Assembly: GCA_013817115.1 (NCBI GenBank)
Contig: JACDDG010000111.1
Location: 1-7,403, forward strand
DNA from: Parachlamydiaceae bacterium
GTDB lineage: Bacteria; Chlamydiota; Chlamydiia; Chlamydiales; Parachlamydiaceae
Length of the DNA: 7,403 bases
Direction of reading: 5' to 3'
Below the pieces are notes generated by a model. That model was given only the letters and a program-made list of their open reading frames with translations, was not told the DNA's origin and searched no databases. Numbering within the stretch: the stretch's first letter is position 1; each line of letters starts with the position of its first letter. The translations under genes and the position numbers were made by a program. This document shows, in pieces, positions 1 through 6,205 of this stretch.

Positions 1-168
1 TGCTATTGGTTATTAAATGATTTTCAGGATATGTTTTAAGCTACATTTAAAAAAAATGAGTTAAAAGCATGTTTAGAGTGAGGTATTATTTTCGTTGTGC
101 ACTTGCTGGCTTGAACTTTTCTTTACGGTTTTCTTTGTAGTCATTTTTTAAAATATAACTAATCTGAA

Positions 169-951
169 CTAAATCTTCTTTTTTTCTGTGATAAGAGTTC
201 CAACATAATTATAAATGTCTAGCCATTCTCCCTCAAAAGGTGTCTTTTCGTTAATTATTTTAGTATAATTGTATTCTGCTTCAGCTTCCCCTTTTTGATT
301 ATGCTCCAAGTGACATTGTGCGCAAAAAAGACGAGCTCCGACCAGTTCAGGATTGATGTTAGCAGCTGTATTGTAGGCTTTAATTGCTAGATCAAAATTT
401 TTGCATTCTTGTGCACAAATACCTGTACGAAACCAATAATCATCATCATTAGAGTCAAGAACTGCCAACAATGAAAAAAGAGCCAAGGCCGAAGGATATT
501 GCTTTTCTTGATATTTTTTAATGGCTATATTTAAAGCTGCTTTAAGAGTTTCTATACTGACCCCTATGATTCTACTCAAATCTTGTTCAAGAGGGAGATT
601 TAAATCTAGTTGGTCAATGTTTTCCATTACTTGTTGTAGATTTTGTACCATAGCTTCAAATTCTTCATTATTGAGATATTGCTTGCCCTCCGTAATTAAT
701 ATCTCGAGTGCTTTAATGATAAGCGGGTTAAAACTATTATTTTGAACGGATCCCAGAAGTTGAAGCTCTGCTTTTTTACGTTTTACTTCCGGAGAAGTTA
801 ATGAAGTCGGGCCATGTGAATCATCAAAAAATTGTAACTTTAAAATGTCTTGAATGTTTTTATCAACAGCTTTCTCAAATCGATCTTTTTCGGTTTCTTG
901 TGTTGCAATCTTTTTCCTTACTTGAGATTCTAGACTTGGATCGATTGGCAT
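169..951 (-). CDS. SycD/LcrH-family TPR type III secretion chaperone-like protein
   Basis: Encodes a protein of 260 residues. From about residue 117 to 236 it reads as three consecutive tetratricopeptide repeats (the segments YQEKQYPSALALFSLLAVLD, then a DYWFRTG start, then AQCHLEHNQKGEAEAEY), the pattern of the SycD/LcrH/SicA class II chaperones that hold translocator proteins of type III secretion in the cytoplasm. Typical members have about 160-170 residues; here a charged, helical N-terminal extension of about 110 residues is added, and some chlamydial paralogues are also longer than usual. I chose the ATG at 951 rather than the one at 963: a GAGGG ribosome site lies 5 nt before it, inside the extra four codons, while 963 has no such site. 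No translocator gene is next to it in this window. It could also be a general TPR protein; the chaperone call rests on the repeat pattern only. Confidence 0.7.
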   Translation of the reverse strand: MPIDPSLESQVRKKIATQETEKDRFEKAVDKNIQDILKLQFFDDSHGPTSLTSPEVKRKKAELQLLGSVQNNSFNPLIIKALEILITEGKQYLNNEEFEAMVQNLQQVMENIDQLDLNLPLEQDLSRIIGVSIETLKAALNIAIKKYQEKQYPSALALFSLLAVLDSNDDDYWFRTGICAQECKNFDLAIKAYNTAANINPELVGARLFCAQCHLEHNQKGEAEAEYNYTKIINEKTPFEGEWLDIYNYVGTLITEKKKI

Positions 952-956
952 AAAAA

Positions 957-961
957 CCCTC
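957..961 (-). promoter_or_regulatory. Ribosome binding site that decides the start of the TPR chaperone gene
   Basis: On the minus strand GAGGG is followed by five T residues and then ATG (951). The upstream in-frame ATG at 963 lacks any purine-rich site, so the start at 951 is preferred. Confidence 0.6.
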
Positions 962-1166
962 ATGATAATAAATAGGATAGTAAATAACTATGTTCCGTTG
1001 ACTGAATATTAAAATTTTTTGAAAAAAAATGCAAGCTATTAAGGAATTTGGAATATTTATATTTAAATTGTTGACCTCTCAAGGTGTACCGCCATAGTTC
1101 TTGATAATAACTTTGTTAATTTGGTACTGTTTGAAAAAAAACATTTAGACTGAATTTAGCTTCTTT

Positions 1167-1185
1167 CCAATTTTGTAAAAATTGG
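1167..1185. repeat. Perfect 8-bp inverted repeat with 3-nt loop
   Basis: CCAATTTT, GTA, AAAATTGG form a perfect palindrome. There is no T tract on the exit side in either direction, so it is not a standard terminator; an operator or a leader hairpin for the rightward gene is possible. Confidence 0.5.
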
Positions 1186-1189
1186 AGAT

Positions 1190-1220
1190 TTATACCGAAG
1201 AGCGTTCAAATTTTGGTTTT
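1190..1220 (+). repeat. Dispersed 31-bp repeat, copy 1
   Basis: This matches 4234-4264 in the same orientation at 28 of 31 positions (differences at positions 12, 17 and 25), starting with TTATACCGAAG. Both copies lie upstream of a rightward gene in a divergent spacer. The three differences would all change the amino acid in the one frame that looks protein-like in both, so there is no sign of selection for coding. Its function is unknown. Confidence 0.65.
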
Positions 1221-1299
1221 TGGCCATTTTACCGTAATGACAGCATGCGGAAGTGACTTCTACTTCGCAAATACCCGCCCTCTAACTCAGGAAAAGACG

Positions 1300-1629
1300 A
1301 TGGTCTCAGAGTCGCATGAAACGCCAAAATTTCTTTATAAAGTTCTTTCAGAGAAGCATTGGACAGATTCTCAGCAGAATAAAGTTGTCATGTTATCTGA
1401 TATGGATGATGATTTTATTCATTTATCAAAAGAAGATCAGCTTGACAGAATTATTCATAAATATTGGGCAAATGTTCCTAAGATTATTGTTTTAAAATTA
1501 GACACAACAAAGCTACAAGGGGAAATGGTTTATGAAGCAAACCCTGGAGGGCTATCCAAATATTATCATCTTTACAAAGGTGTGATTCCGCTTTCATCGG
1601 TTGCTGAAGTAAAAGTTATCGAACGGTAA
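1300..1629 (+). CDS. DUF952 family protein
   Basis: Encodes a small cytoplasmic protein of 109 residues. It shows the features of the DUF952 family: an N-terminal LYK....W segment, a central DDDFIHLSKEDQ block (the family signature is a D-x-FIHLS-x-x-Q pattern), a hydrophobic strand IIVLKLD, and a C-terminal YYHLYKGVIPLSSV segment (family: hydrophobic-HLYG-x-I). The family has no firmly established reaction that I can name. The frame is open back to an ATG at 1213, but I chose 1300: AGGAAAAG at 1289-1296 sits at good spacing before it, and the domain begins shortly after. The gene stands alone, divergent from the TPR chaperone gene and convergent with the 242-residue gene, and its stop codon lies 5 nt before a 121-bp palindrome. 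Family assignment is fairly sure, function is not. Confidence 0.75.
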   Translation: MVSESHETPKFLYKVLSEKHWTDSQQNKVVMLSDMDDDFIHLSKEDQLDRIIHKYWANVPKIIVLKLDTTKLQGEMVYEANPGGLSKYYHLYKGVIPLSSVAEVKVIER

Positions 1630-1634
1630 ATATG

Positions 1635-1755
1635 CGTTCTAGATGGTAGCAAGTGTAAAACGTCGCAAAAATGCTACTCATCGAATGATGAGCTACATTT
1701 TTGCGATGTTGAGTAGCATTTTTGCGACGTTTGACACTTGCTACCATCTAGAACG
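1635..1755. repeat. 121-bp near-perfect palindrome filling a convergent gene junction
   Basis: Arms 1635-1680 and 1710-1755 are 46 bp each and complementary at 45 positions, with a 29-nt middle. The middle holds a third, diverged copy of the inner arm sequence (1687-1708), which can pair with 1661-1682 at 18 of 22 positions across a 4-nt loop. The first arm therefore has two possible partners. The element begins 5 nt after the DUF952 stop codon and ends 5 nt before the stop codon of the opposing gene. It has no T tract, so it is not a textbook terminator, but read from either side it would form a very stable RNA hairpin. It could be a bidirectional transcription barrier or a non-autonomous palindromic mobile element. 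Confidence 0.85.
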
Positions 1756-1760
1756 TGAAG

Positions 1761-2489
1761 TTACAGAACAACTCTCATGTTAGCAGTGGCTAGTTGGGGA
1801 TGAGCATTGATCCATGGAAGGCACTGCTTACCTATGCGCATCGGAACATTAATCCGTACATAGCTATCGCCTTCGCCATCGCCCCTGTCCACTTGAAAAG
1901 GAGTTGGTATTGTATTTTGCCTTAGGAAAAGCTGCAGTTTCCGGTAGAGAGGTGTGTTGGGGAATTTTGGAGTGTCAGAAACGGTGAAAACTTCTTTGGT
2001 CTCCGCATCTTGAAAAAGCTGGGGATAAGAGAATTGCAATCCCCAAAGGATGCTATCTTTGCTAAACACCATTGGTCTTATTTTTCCATCTGCTGGCGAA
2101 TAGGAAATTCGATTCGCTTGAAGCTGTAAAACCGGTTTCTCAACTCGGATAATGTGTCGGTCAGAACCGATTACAATGTGAAAAAGATGATCCCGCGAAG
2201 TTGTAAATATTGAAGAGAAATAGGGTCTGTAAATTTTCTCATCAGGCATTTCACTCTTTTTCAAACACTCTATGTAAGCTCCATAGGCTTCTAGGAATTT
2301 TTCTTTGGAAATAATTCCCTCATCAATACCACAGACCATTCCAACTTGGAAAATTTCAAAATCTCCTAGAGCAGAGAATAGCGTGCGCATTTCATTGACG
2401 TCGATTAATAGCTGCAAATCCAGCCATTTTGAAGCCTGTAGAGGCAGCTCAGTTCCGGATCCGATACGCAAAGAAGAAGTACTTGTCAT
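1761..2489 (-). CDS. Unrecognised conserved-looking protein of 242 residues, coupled to lspA
   Basis: I do not recognise the family. The protein has no signal peptide and no clear membrane segment; it looks like a soluble alpha/beta protein. Visible landmarks are a cluster around residues 28-60 (LLIDVNEM, FEIFQVGMVCGIDEGI), a strand-rich middle (HLFHIVIGSDRHIIRVEKP), the segment WGLQFSYPQLFQD at 149-161, and an acidic glycine loop DRGDGEGDS at 201-209. Its ATG overlaps the lspA stop codon (ATGA), with AAGGAA five nt upstream inside lspA, so it is very likely translated by coupling with lspA and belongs to the same transcript. That links it to the dksA-lspA unit but does not give a function. 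Codon use and composition look like those of its neighbours, arguing for a long-standing resident gene. Confidence 0.8.
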   Translation of the reverse strand: MTSTSSLRIGSGTELPLQASKWLDLQLLIDVNEMRTLFSALGDFEIFQVGMVCGIDEGIISKEKFLEAYGAYIECLKKSEMPDEKIYRPYFSSIFTTSRDHLFHIVIGSDRHIIRVEKPVLQLQANRISYSPADGKIRPMVFSKDSILWGLQFSYPQLFQDAETKEVFTVSDTPKFPNTPLYRKLQLFLRQNTIPTPFQVDRGDGEGDSYVRINVPMRIGKQCLPWINAHPQLATANMRVVL

Positions 2490-3001
2490 TTACATTCCTT
2501 GCATTTAAAATCTTGCCAGGTTGAAATGGCGATCATAGAGAATATTCCGATGCAAACAGCCGAATCTGCGACGTTAAAAACCGGAAAATCGTATCCCCAA
2601 AGATTAAAATGGAACATATCGACTACATGTCCATATCTGAAGTAATCGATAACATTTCCCAGAGCTCCGGCAATGACCAGCGAAAGAGGAAGCTGCCAGA
2701 TTTTTTGTTTATTAAAAAACAATAGGTAGATGATCATGGCTATAATTAATACCACCCTCATGCCCACAAGTAGATCCTGGTAACCACCAAAAGTTCCCCA
2801 CGCAGCACCTCGGTTAGTGAGGTGCGTTATGGAAAATTCGATCCCCATGAAATTTTGAAAAACAGGGATTCCTCCATATGGGTAGGCGGGGTAACGCGAA
2901 CTCATAATGGGAAGTGATGAATGAACCCAAGATTTTGAAAAGGCATCGGCTGTAATAACAAATAGACTCGTGCAAAGGCCTACCCAAAAAGCATACAACA
3001 T
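2486..3001 (-). CDS. lspA: Lipoprotein signal peptidase (signal peptidase II)
   Basis: LspA is the inner-membrane aspartyl protease that cuts the signal peptide from prolipoproteins after the lipobox cysteine has been modified with diacylglycerol. The 171 residues show four hydrophobic segments (about 3-20, 76-95, 101-118 and 141-160) and the family blocks in order: D19 in TADAFSK, N63-R64-G65-A66, the G112-A-L-G-N116-x-x-D119 block, V126-V127-D128, and F142-N-V-A-D146. By comparison with known LspA proteins, D128 and D146 are the catalytic pair. The loop between segments 1 and 2 includes a Tyr/Pro/Gly-rich stretch (about 37-45), consistent with the periplasmic loop. The start lies one nt after the dksA stop and its ribosome site (AAGGGA) lies within dksA; its own end overlaps the next gene by four nt. 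As I recall it, the order nrdR-dksA-lspA also occurs in Chlamydia. Confidence 0.93.
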   Translation of the reverse strand: MLYAFWVGLCTSLFVITADAFSKSWVHSSLPIMSSRYPAYPYGGIPVFQNFMGIEFSITHLTNRGAAWGTFGGYQDLLVGMRVVLIIAMIIYLLFFNKQKIWQLPLSLVIAGALGNVIDYFRYGHVVDMFHFNLWGYDFPVFNVADSAVCIGIFSMIAISTWQDFKCKECK

Positions 3002-3002
3002 C

Positions 3003-3374
3003 CTAGATTAATCCCTTTTCAATTTTTTCCTGTGCTTTTACTGTCATATTAGCATAAGGAACGGCCTCAAGTCTTGCCAGGGGAATTTCTTCACCGCTAA
3101 CATCGCAGATGCCATACGTTTCTTCTTCAATTTTTTCCAATGCCCTGTTGATTTGTCGCAAAATTTCATATTCCCGTGATGAAACTTCTAAAATAATTGT
3201 ACGATCAAAATCATCTGTCCCTTGGTCTGCTTGGTGCTGTGAATAGCCACCTGAGTCATCTGATGATTTTACTTCAGCTGTTGAGCCTTTTAATAGACGT
3301 GTCAGCTGTGCGCGTAACTCTTCAAGCCGTTTTTTAAACTTGGCAACTTCATTTGTTTTTAGGGGCATGTCCAT
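3003..3374 (-). CDS. dksA: DksA/TraR-family RNA polymerase-binding regulator with degenerate zinc finger
   Basis: This 123-residue protein has the DksA layout: an N-terminal coiled coil (about 8-32), a tip with acidic residues (D50, D54, D55, D57), the returning helix (about 58-85) and a C-terminal globular part with the family phrase YGICDVSGEEIPLARLEA. DksA proteins insert the coiled coil into the RNA polymerase secondary channel and change initiation, often with ppGpp. Of the four cysteines that normally bind zinc only C90 is left; the others are replaced by S93, T111 and A114, so metal binding is unlikely. The start is ambiguous: AGGAG lies 3 nt before the ATG at 3374 and 9 nt before the second ATG at 3368. 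The gene is followed after one nt by lspA and preceded by a 236-bp gap after nrdR, in which I see no clear promoter. Confidence 0.88.
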   Translation of the reverse strand: MDMPLKTNEVAKFKKRLEELRAQLTRLLKGSTAEVKSSDDSGGYSQHQADQGTDDFDRTIILEVSSREYEILRQINRALEKIEEETYGICDVSGEEIPLARLEAVPYANMTVKAQEKIEKGLI

Positions 3375-3610
3375 TTTCTCCTGTTATAGTAGCTGAGGTG
3401 AGTCTTACCTGTTTTCAAATAATTTATCCATTTAAATTTTTATTTTTACTCAACTTTAGTAATTGTTGGGCGGTTGCGAATTTTCTAAGTCTCTTCGAAC
3501 CTGAGTTAATTATGTTTTTTTTAGGGTTACTGACCCTTCAAAATAAAAAAAAATAACTCAAGGTTTACAAGACGACGAAAATTTGCCACTAAATTCACTG
3601 AAGTTAGGTT

Positions 3611-4069
3611 TTACGTATCGTCTTTTGCCTGAATCGATTGGATTGCAGCCAGCAACTCCTCAATATTTTTAAATCTCCGGTATACACATGCAAATCTAAT
3701 ATAGGCAATTGCGTCCAATTCCAAAAAATTTTGCATCACAATTTCACCAAGCTCGGTAGTACTAATCTCCTTAACTTGCCGTTGCATCAGTTCGGCTGTG
3801 ATTTGCGATGCAAGGGTCAAAACCTGTTCATGGCTGATTGTAGTATGTCGGCAAGCTGCCAGCATTCCATCAACTAACTTTTTTTGTTGAAATTCTTCGT
3901 AACGGCCATCTCGTTTGTGGATTTGAACCGTTAGTTCAATAGTTTCAAAAGTCGTGAATCTGCGTGTACATTGTAGACATTCTCGTCTACGTCTTACGGC
4001 ATTAATATCCATCGAATCTCGCGAATCCAAAACTTTTAGATCTGTAGATTGGCAGAAAGGGCACTTCAT
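3611..4069 (-). CDS. nrdR: Transcriptional repressor NrdR
   Basis: NrdR senses adenine nucleotides through an ATP-cone and represses ribonucleotide reductase genes, adjusting dNTP supply. The 152 residues match the family's usual length. The zinc ribbon is intact: C3-x2-C6 and C31-x2-C34, with the basic run RRRRE at 26-30 and the RFTTFE block at 38-42, followed by the ATP-cone domain (about 49-136) beginning with IHKRDGRYEEF and ending in a conserved YIRFACVYRRF segment. It is the first gene of the leftward cluster nrdR-dksA-lspA, with a strong promoter 36 nt or so upstream of its start. No NrdR box pair is visible in this window, so its targets lie elsewhere. The identification is secure. 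Confidence 0.95.
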   Translation of the reverse strand: MKCPFCQSTDLKVLDSRDSMDINAVRRRRECLQCTRRFTTFETIELTVQIHKRDGRYEEFQQKKLVDGMLAACRHTTISHEQVLTLASQITAELMQRQVKEISTTELGEIVMQNFLELDAIAYIRFACVYRRFKNIEELLAAIQSIQAKDDT

Positions 4070-4111
4070 AACTTGTCTCTGTAACAGTATTTAGTCGAAA
4101 CATAAGCGCAT

Positions 4112-4141
4112 AGTATAACATTAAAAATAATCAAAAGTCAA
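4112..4141 (-). promoter_or_regulatory. Sigma-70-type promoter for nrdR
   Basis: On the minus strand TTGACT (4141-4136) is separated by 18 nt from TATACT (4117-4112). These match the main sigma factor consensus at five of six positions each. Transcription would start near 4105, giving a leader of about 36 nt before the nrdR ATG. Confidence 0.7.
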
Positions 4142-4233
4142 CTTTATCATTTATTCATAATAATTCGAGGCATGAATGTTTTTAGTCCTGAAAGCTGATC
4201 TTCACGATCTTTATCTTTTGTCTTATTGTCGAG

Positions 4234-4264
4234 TTATACCGAAGGGCGTCCAAATTTGGGTTTT
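4234..4264 (+). repeat. Dispersed 31-bp repeat, copy 2
   Basis: This is the second copy of the sequence at 1190-1220 (28 of 31 identical). It contains the perfect 10-bp palindrome CCAAATTTGG (4250-4259), which is broken in copy 1. A pair of 7-bp inverted repeats, TGTCGAG (4227-4233) and CTCGACA (4294-4300), brackets it, so the unit here may be a 74-bp element. It lies in the spacer between nrdR and the synthetase gene. Confidence 0.65.
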
Positions 4265-4328
4265 AGCAAAGAGAAAGCTCCATATCTAGGAACCTCGACA
4301 CTCTTTGATGGCACTATCTTTGGGATTT

Positions 4329-4337
4329 TGATATACT
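4329..4337 (+). promoter_or_regulatory. Extended -10 promoter for the synthetase fusion gene
   Basis: TG, one base, then TATACT (4332-4337) forms an extended -10 element; no good -35 box stands at 16-18 nt. Transcription would begin about 20 nt before the ATG at 4363, leaving room for the AAGGAG ribosome site at 4349-4354. Confidence 0.5.
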
Positions 4338-4362
4338 CCATCTTTTACAAGGAGCAATTCTA

Positions 4363-6168
4363 ATGAAACGTATTTTAGCCCAACAGCTTTCTCATCACCT
4401 GAATCAACAAGTTCAAGTTAAAGGGTGGCTTAACAACGTTCGTGCCTTTGGCAAAGTTAACTTTTTGGTTTTGAGAGATCGAACAGGATTTTTGCAAGTT
4501 GTTGTTCAAGAGAAGCAGGAATTTCAAAAAATTGCGCATTTGCAACCTGGTTCAATATTAACAATTTTAGGAGATGTTGTCGCCTCTCAAGCTGAACAGG
4601 GAGTCGAAATTGTCAATCCGCAAATTATAGTAGAGGTTCCTATTACCGAAGTTCCGTTAATTGAATATTACAAGCCGGAACTTTCTAACGACCTTGACTT
4701 CATTTTGGACCATAGACCTATTGCTTTGCGCAATCGGCAGCTTCAAGCTGTATTTAAAATCCAAGGGGCTTTAGTCCATGCGTATCACCTCTATATGAAT
4801 GATGAAGTAGGAGCTTGTGAATATTTTGCGCCTAATTTAATAGGAACATCTTCAGAAGGGGGAGCAGAATTTTTTGCCGTCGATTATTTCGGACATACCG
4901 CTACATTGGCACAAAGTAGCCAACTTTATAAACAAATGATGGTTGGTGTTAACGAGCGTGTATATGCCTTAATGCCATTTTTTAGAGCTGAGAATTCGAA
5001 TACTTCTCGCCACTTGACTGAAGGGAAACAATTCGAGTTTGAAATGGGTTTCTTTGATCACTGGCATGAGATTCTTGACGTTCAAGAAAATTGCATAAAA
5101 TTTATGGTGAAATACTTACATCAAAAGTGTGCTGCTGAAATTGCAGTCTTGGGTGGTAATTTGATCAAAGCCCCAGAGTCTATTCAATTTCCTCGATTGA
5201 CTTTTGCTGAAGCTCAGGAGTTGTATTATCAGCGTACCGGAGTCGATGAGCGCAACGAGCCGGATTTAAGCCCTGCAGCAGAAAGAGAGCTTTGTCGCTA
5301 TGCTAAAGAAGCATTTGGAACAGATCTTATTTTCATAACAGACTGGAAAACATCAAAACGTCCTTTTTATGCATATCCTACAGAAGGTCAGCCTGAATTG
5401 ACAAATACTTTTGATCTTCTCTGTGCCGGTACAGAAATTACTTCCGGAGGCCAACGTCGGCACACTTATGATTCGATGATAGAAGGCATTTTATCGAAAG
5501 AGATGGATCCAAAAAGTTTCGACGATTATTTGAGCATATTTAAATATGGAATGCCTCCGCACGGCGGTTTTGGTATGGGTCTTGAAAGACTGACAATGAC
5601 AATGCTTGGATTAAAAAATATTCGGGAGGCTTCGTTATTTCCATCCGATCCAAAAAGGATAGCTGGAAATCGGATTAAAGCTCGTATTTTCTTTGGTGCA
5701 GAAAATATCCGAAATGAAATTATGCGATTGCTTAAATATCAGGATATCGAATTTACTCATCTGACACACATAGCAACACCAACATCAGAAGATTCTGCTA
5801 AAGAACGGAATACGCTGCTAGAAGAAGGAGTGAAATCGATCATTTTACGTGGTAAATCCAGCAAAAAAAATTACCAGGTAAATATTCCGTCTCATTTAAA
5901 ACTTGATATGAAGGCTGTGGCAACTCTTGTTGGCGAGCGTTGTGAATTCGAAGATCCTGATGTGATCAAAGAGCGTTTTGGTTTGATTATAGGGGGAGTT
6001 CCTCCATTTGGGACTTTGCTAAATTTGGATACATACTATGACAACCAAATTAAAGAACATGCCAAATCAGCATTTAATTGTGGACTGCCAACTGAATCGA
6101 TAGTTATGGCTTCTGCTGATTTAATCAAGATCGTTGATCCAAAATTCGGCGACTTCACAAAGTTGTAA
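4363..6168 (+). CDS. Archaeal-type aspartyl-tRNA synthetase fused to a YbaK/ProX aminoacyl-tRNA deacylase domain
   Basis: This is a class IIb synthetase. Residues 1-105 form the OB-fold anticodon-binding domain (VKGWLNNVRAFGKVNFLVLRDR). Residues about 120-433 form the catalytic core with motif 1 (P157, then SSEGGAEFF), the QSSQLYKQ substrate loop (182-191), motif 2 (F207-R208-A-E210 ... NTSRHLTE), the ITSGGQRRH block (359-367) and motif 3 (GFGMGLERL, R409). These read as archaeal-type AspRS rather than AsnRS. From about 470 to 601 a second domain matches the YbaK/ProX editing family, with K491 at the position of the catalytic lysine and the GGVPPFG loop at 544-550. Ordinary archaeal-type AspRS ends near residue 435. 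The position that is Trp in discriminating archaeal AspRS is N24 here, so tRNA-Asn may also be charged. AAGGAG stands 8 nt before the start. Domain calls are firm; the physiological substrate is not known. Confidence 0.88.
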   Translation: MKRILAQQLSHHLNQQVQVKGWLNNVRAFGKVNFLVLRDRTGFLQVVVQEKQEFQKIAHLQPGSILTILGDVVASQAEQGVEIVNPQIIVEVPITEVPLIEYYKPELSNDLDFILDHRPIALRNRQLQAVFKIQGALVHAYHLYMNDEVGACEYFAPNLIGTSSEGGAEFFAVDYFGHTATLAQSSQLYKQMMVGVNERVYALMPFFRAENSNTSRHLTEGKQFEFEMGFFDHWHEILDVQENCIKFMVKYLHQKCAAEIAVLGGNLIKAPESIQFPRLTFAEAQELYYQRTGVDERNEPDLSPAAERELCRYAKEAFGTDLIFITDWKTSKRPFYAYPTEGQPELTNTFDLLCAGTEITSGGQRRHTYDSMIEGILSKEMDPKSFDDYLSIFKYGMPPHGGFGMGLERLTMTMLGLKNIREASLFPSDPKRIAGNRIKARIFFGAENIRNEIMRLLKYQDIEFTHLTHIATPTSEDSAKERNTLLEEGVKSIILRGKSSKKNYQVNIPSHLKLDMKAVATLVGERCEFEDPDVIKERFGLIIGGVPPFGTLLNLDTYYDNQIKEHAKSAFNCGLPTESIVMASADLIKIVDPKFGDFTKL

Positions 6169-6205
6169 ATCTGGGAGATAAGCGCAGTGCGAAGGATTTC
6201 ATAGC

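Larger units (their letters stand above)
952..1299. other. Divergent intergenic region, 348 bp, no gene seen
   Basis: This AT-rich spacer separates the leftward TPR chaperone gene from the rightward DUF952 gene, so promoters for both should lie here. I see no convincing pair of -35/-10 boxes: TTGACC at 1071 followed after 16 nt by CATAGT is the best rightward candidate but is weak and distant. The spacer contains a perfect 8-bp hairpin (1167-1185) and copy 1 of a 31-bp dispersed repeat (1190-1220). An open frame extends the DUF952 gene upstream to an ATG at 1213, but nothing supports that start. Confidence 0.6.

Noticed and set aside
34..66. AT-rich inverted repeat (TTTTAAGCTACATTT against AAATGAGTTAAAA) downstream of the chaperone gene.
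   Set aside because: The stem is weak, needs gaps and has no clear tail; a terminator cannot be supported.
1213..1299. N-terminal extension of 29 residues for the DUF952 gene.
   Set aside because: It overlaps the dispersed repeat copy, lacks a ribosome site and has no counterpart in the domain; the ATG at 1300 has AGGAAAAG in front.
1635..1755. Reading the palindrome as a CRISPR-like or tRNA-like structure.
   Set aside because: There is no regular repeat-spacer series, and the fold is one long hairpin with an alternative local stem, not a cloverleaf.
3513..3548. AGGGT-TACTG-ACCCT hairpin flanked by T and A runs between nrdR and dksA, resembling a terminator.
   Set aside because: The stem is only 5 bp, and in each direction the T run precedes the hairpin while an A run follows it, the reverse of an intrinsic terminator.
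4199..4362. Open frame running in front of the synthetase gene through repeat copy 2.
   Set aside because: It has no ATG start, ends beside the synthetase ribosome site and overlaps the promoter; it looks like non-coding DNA that happens to be open.
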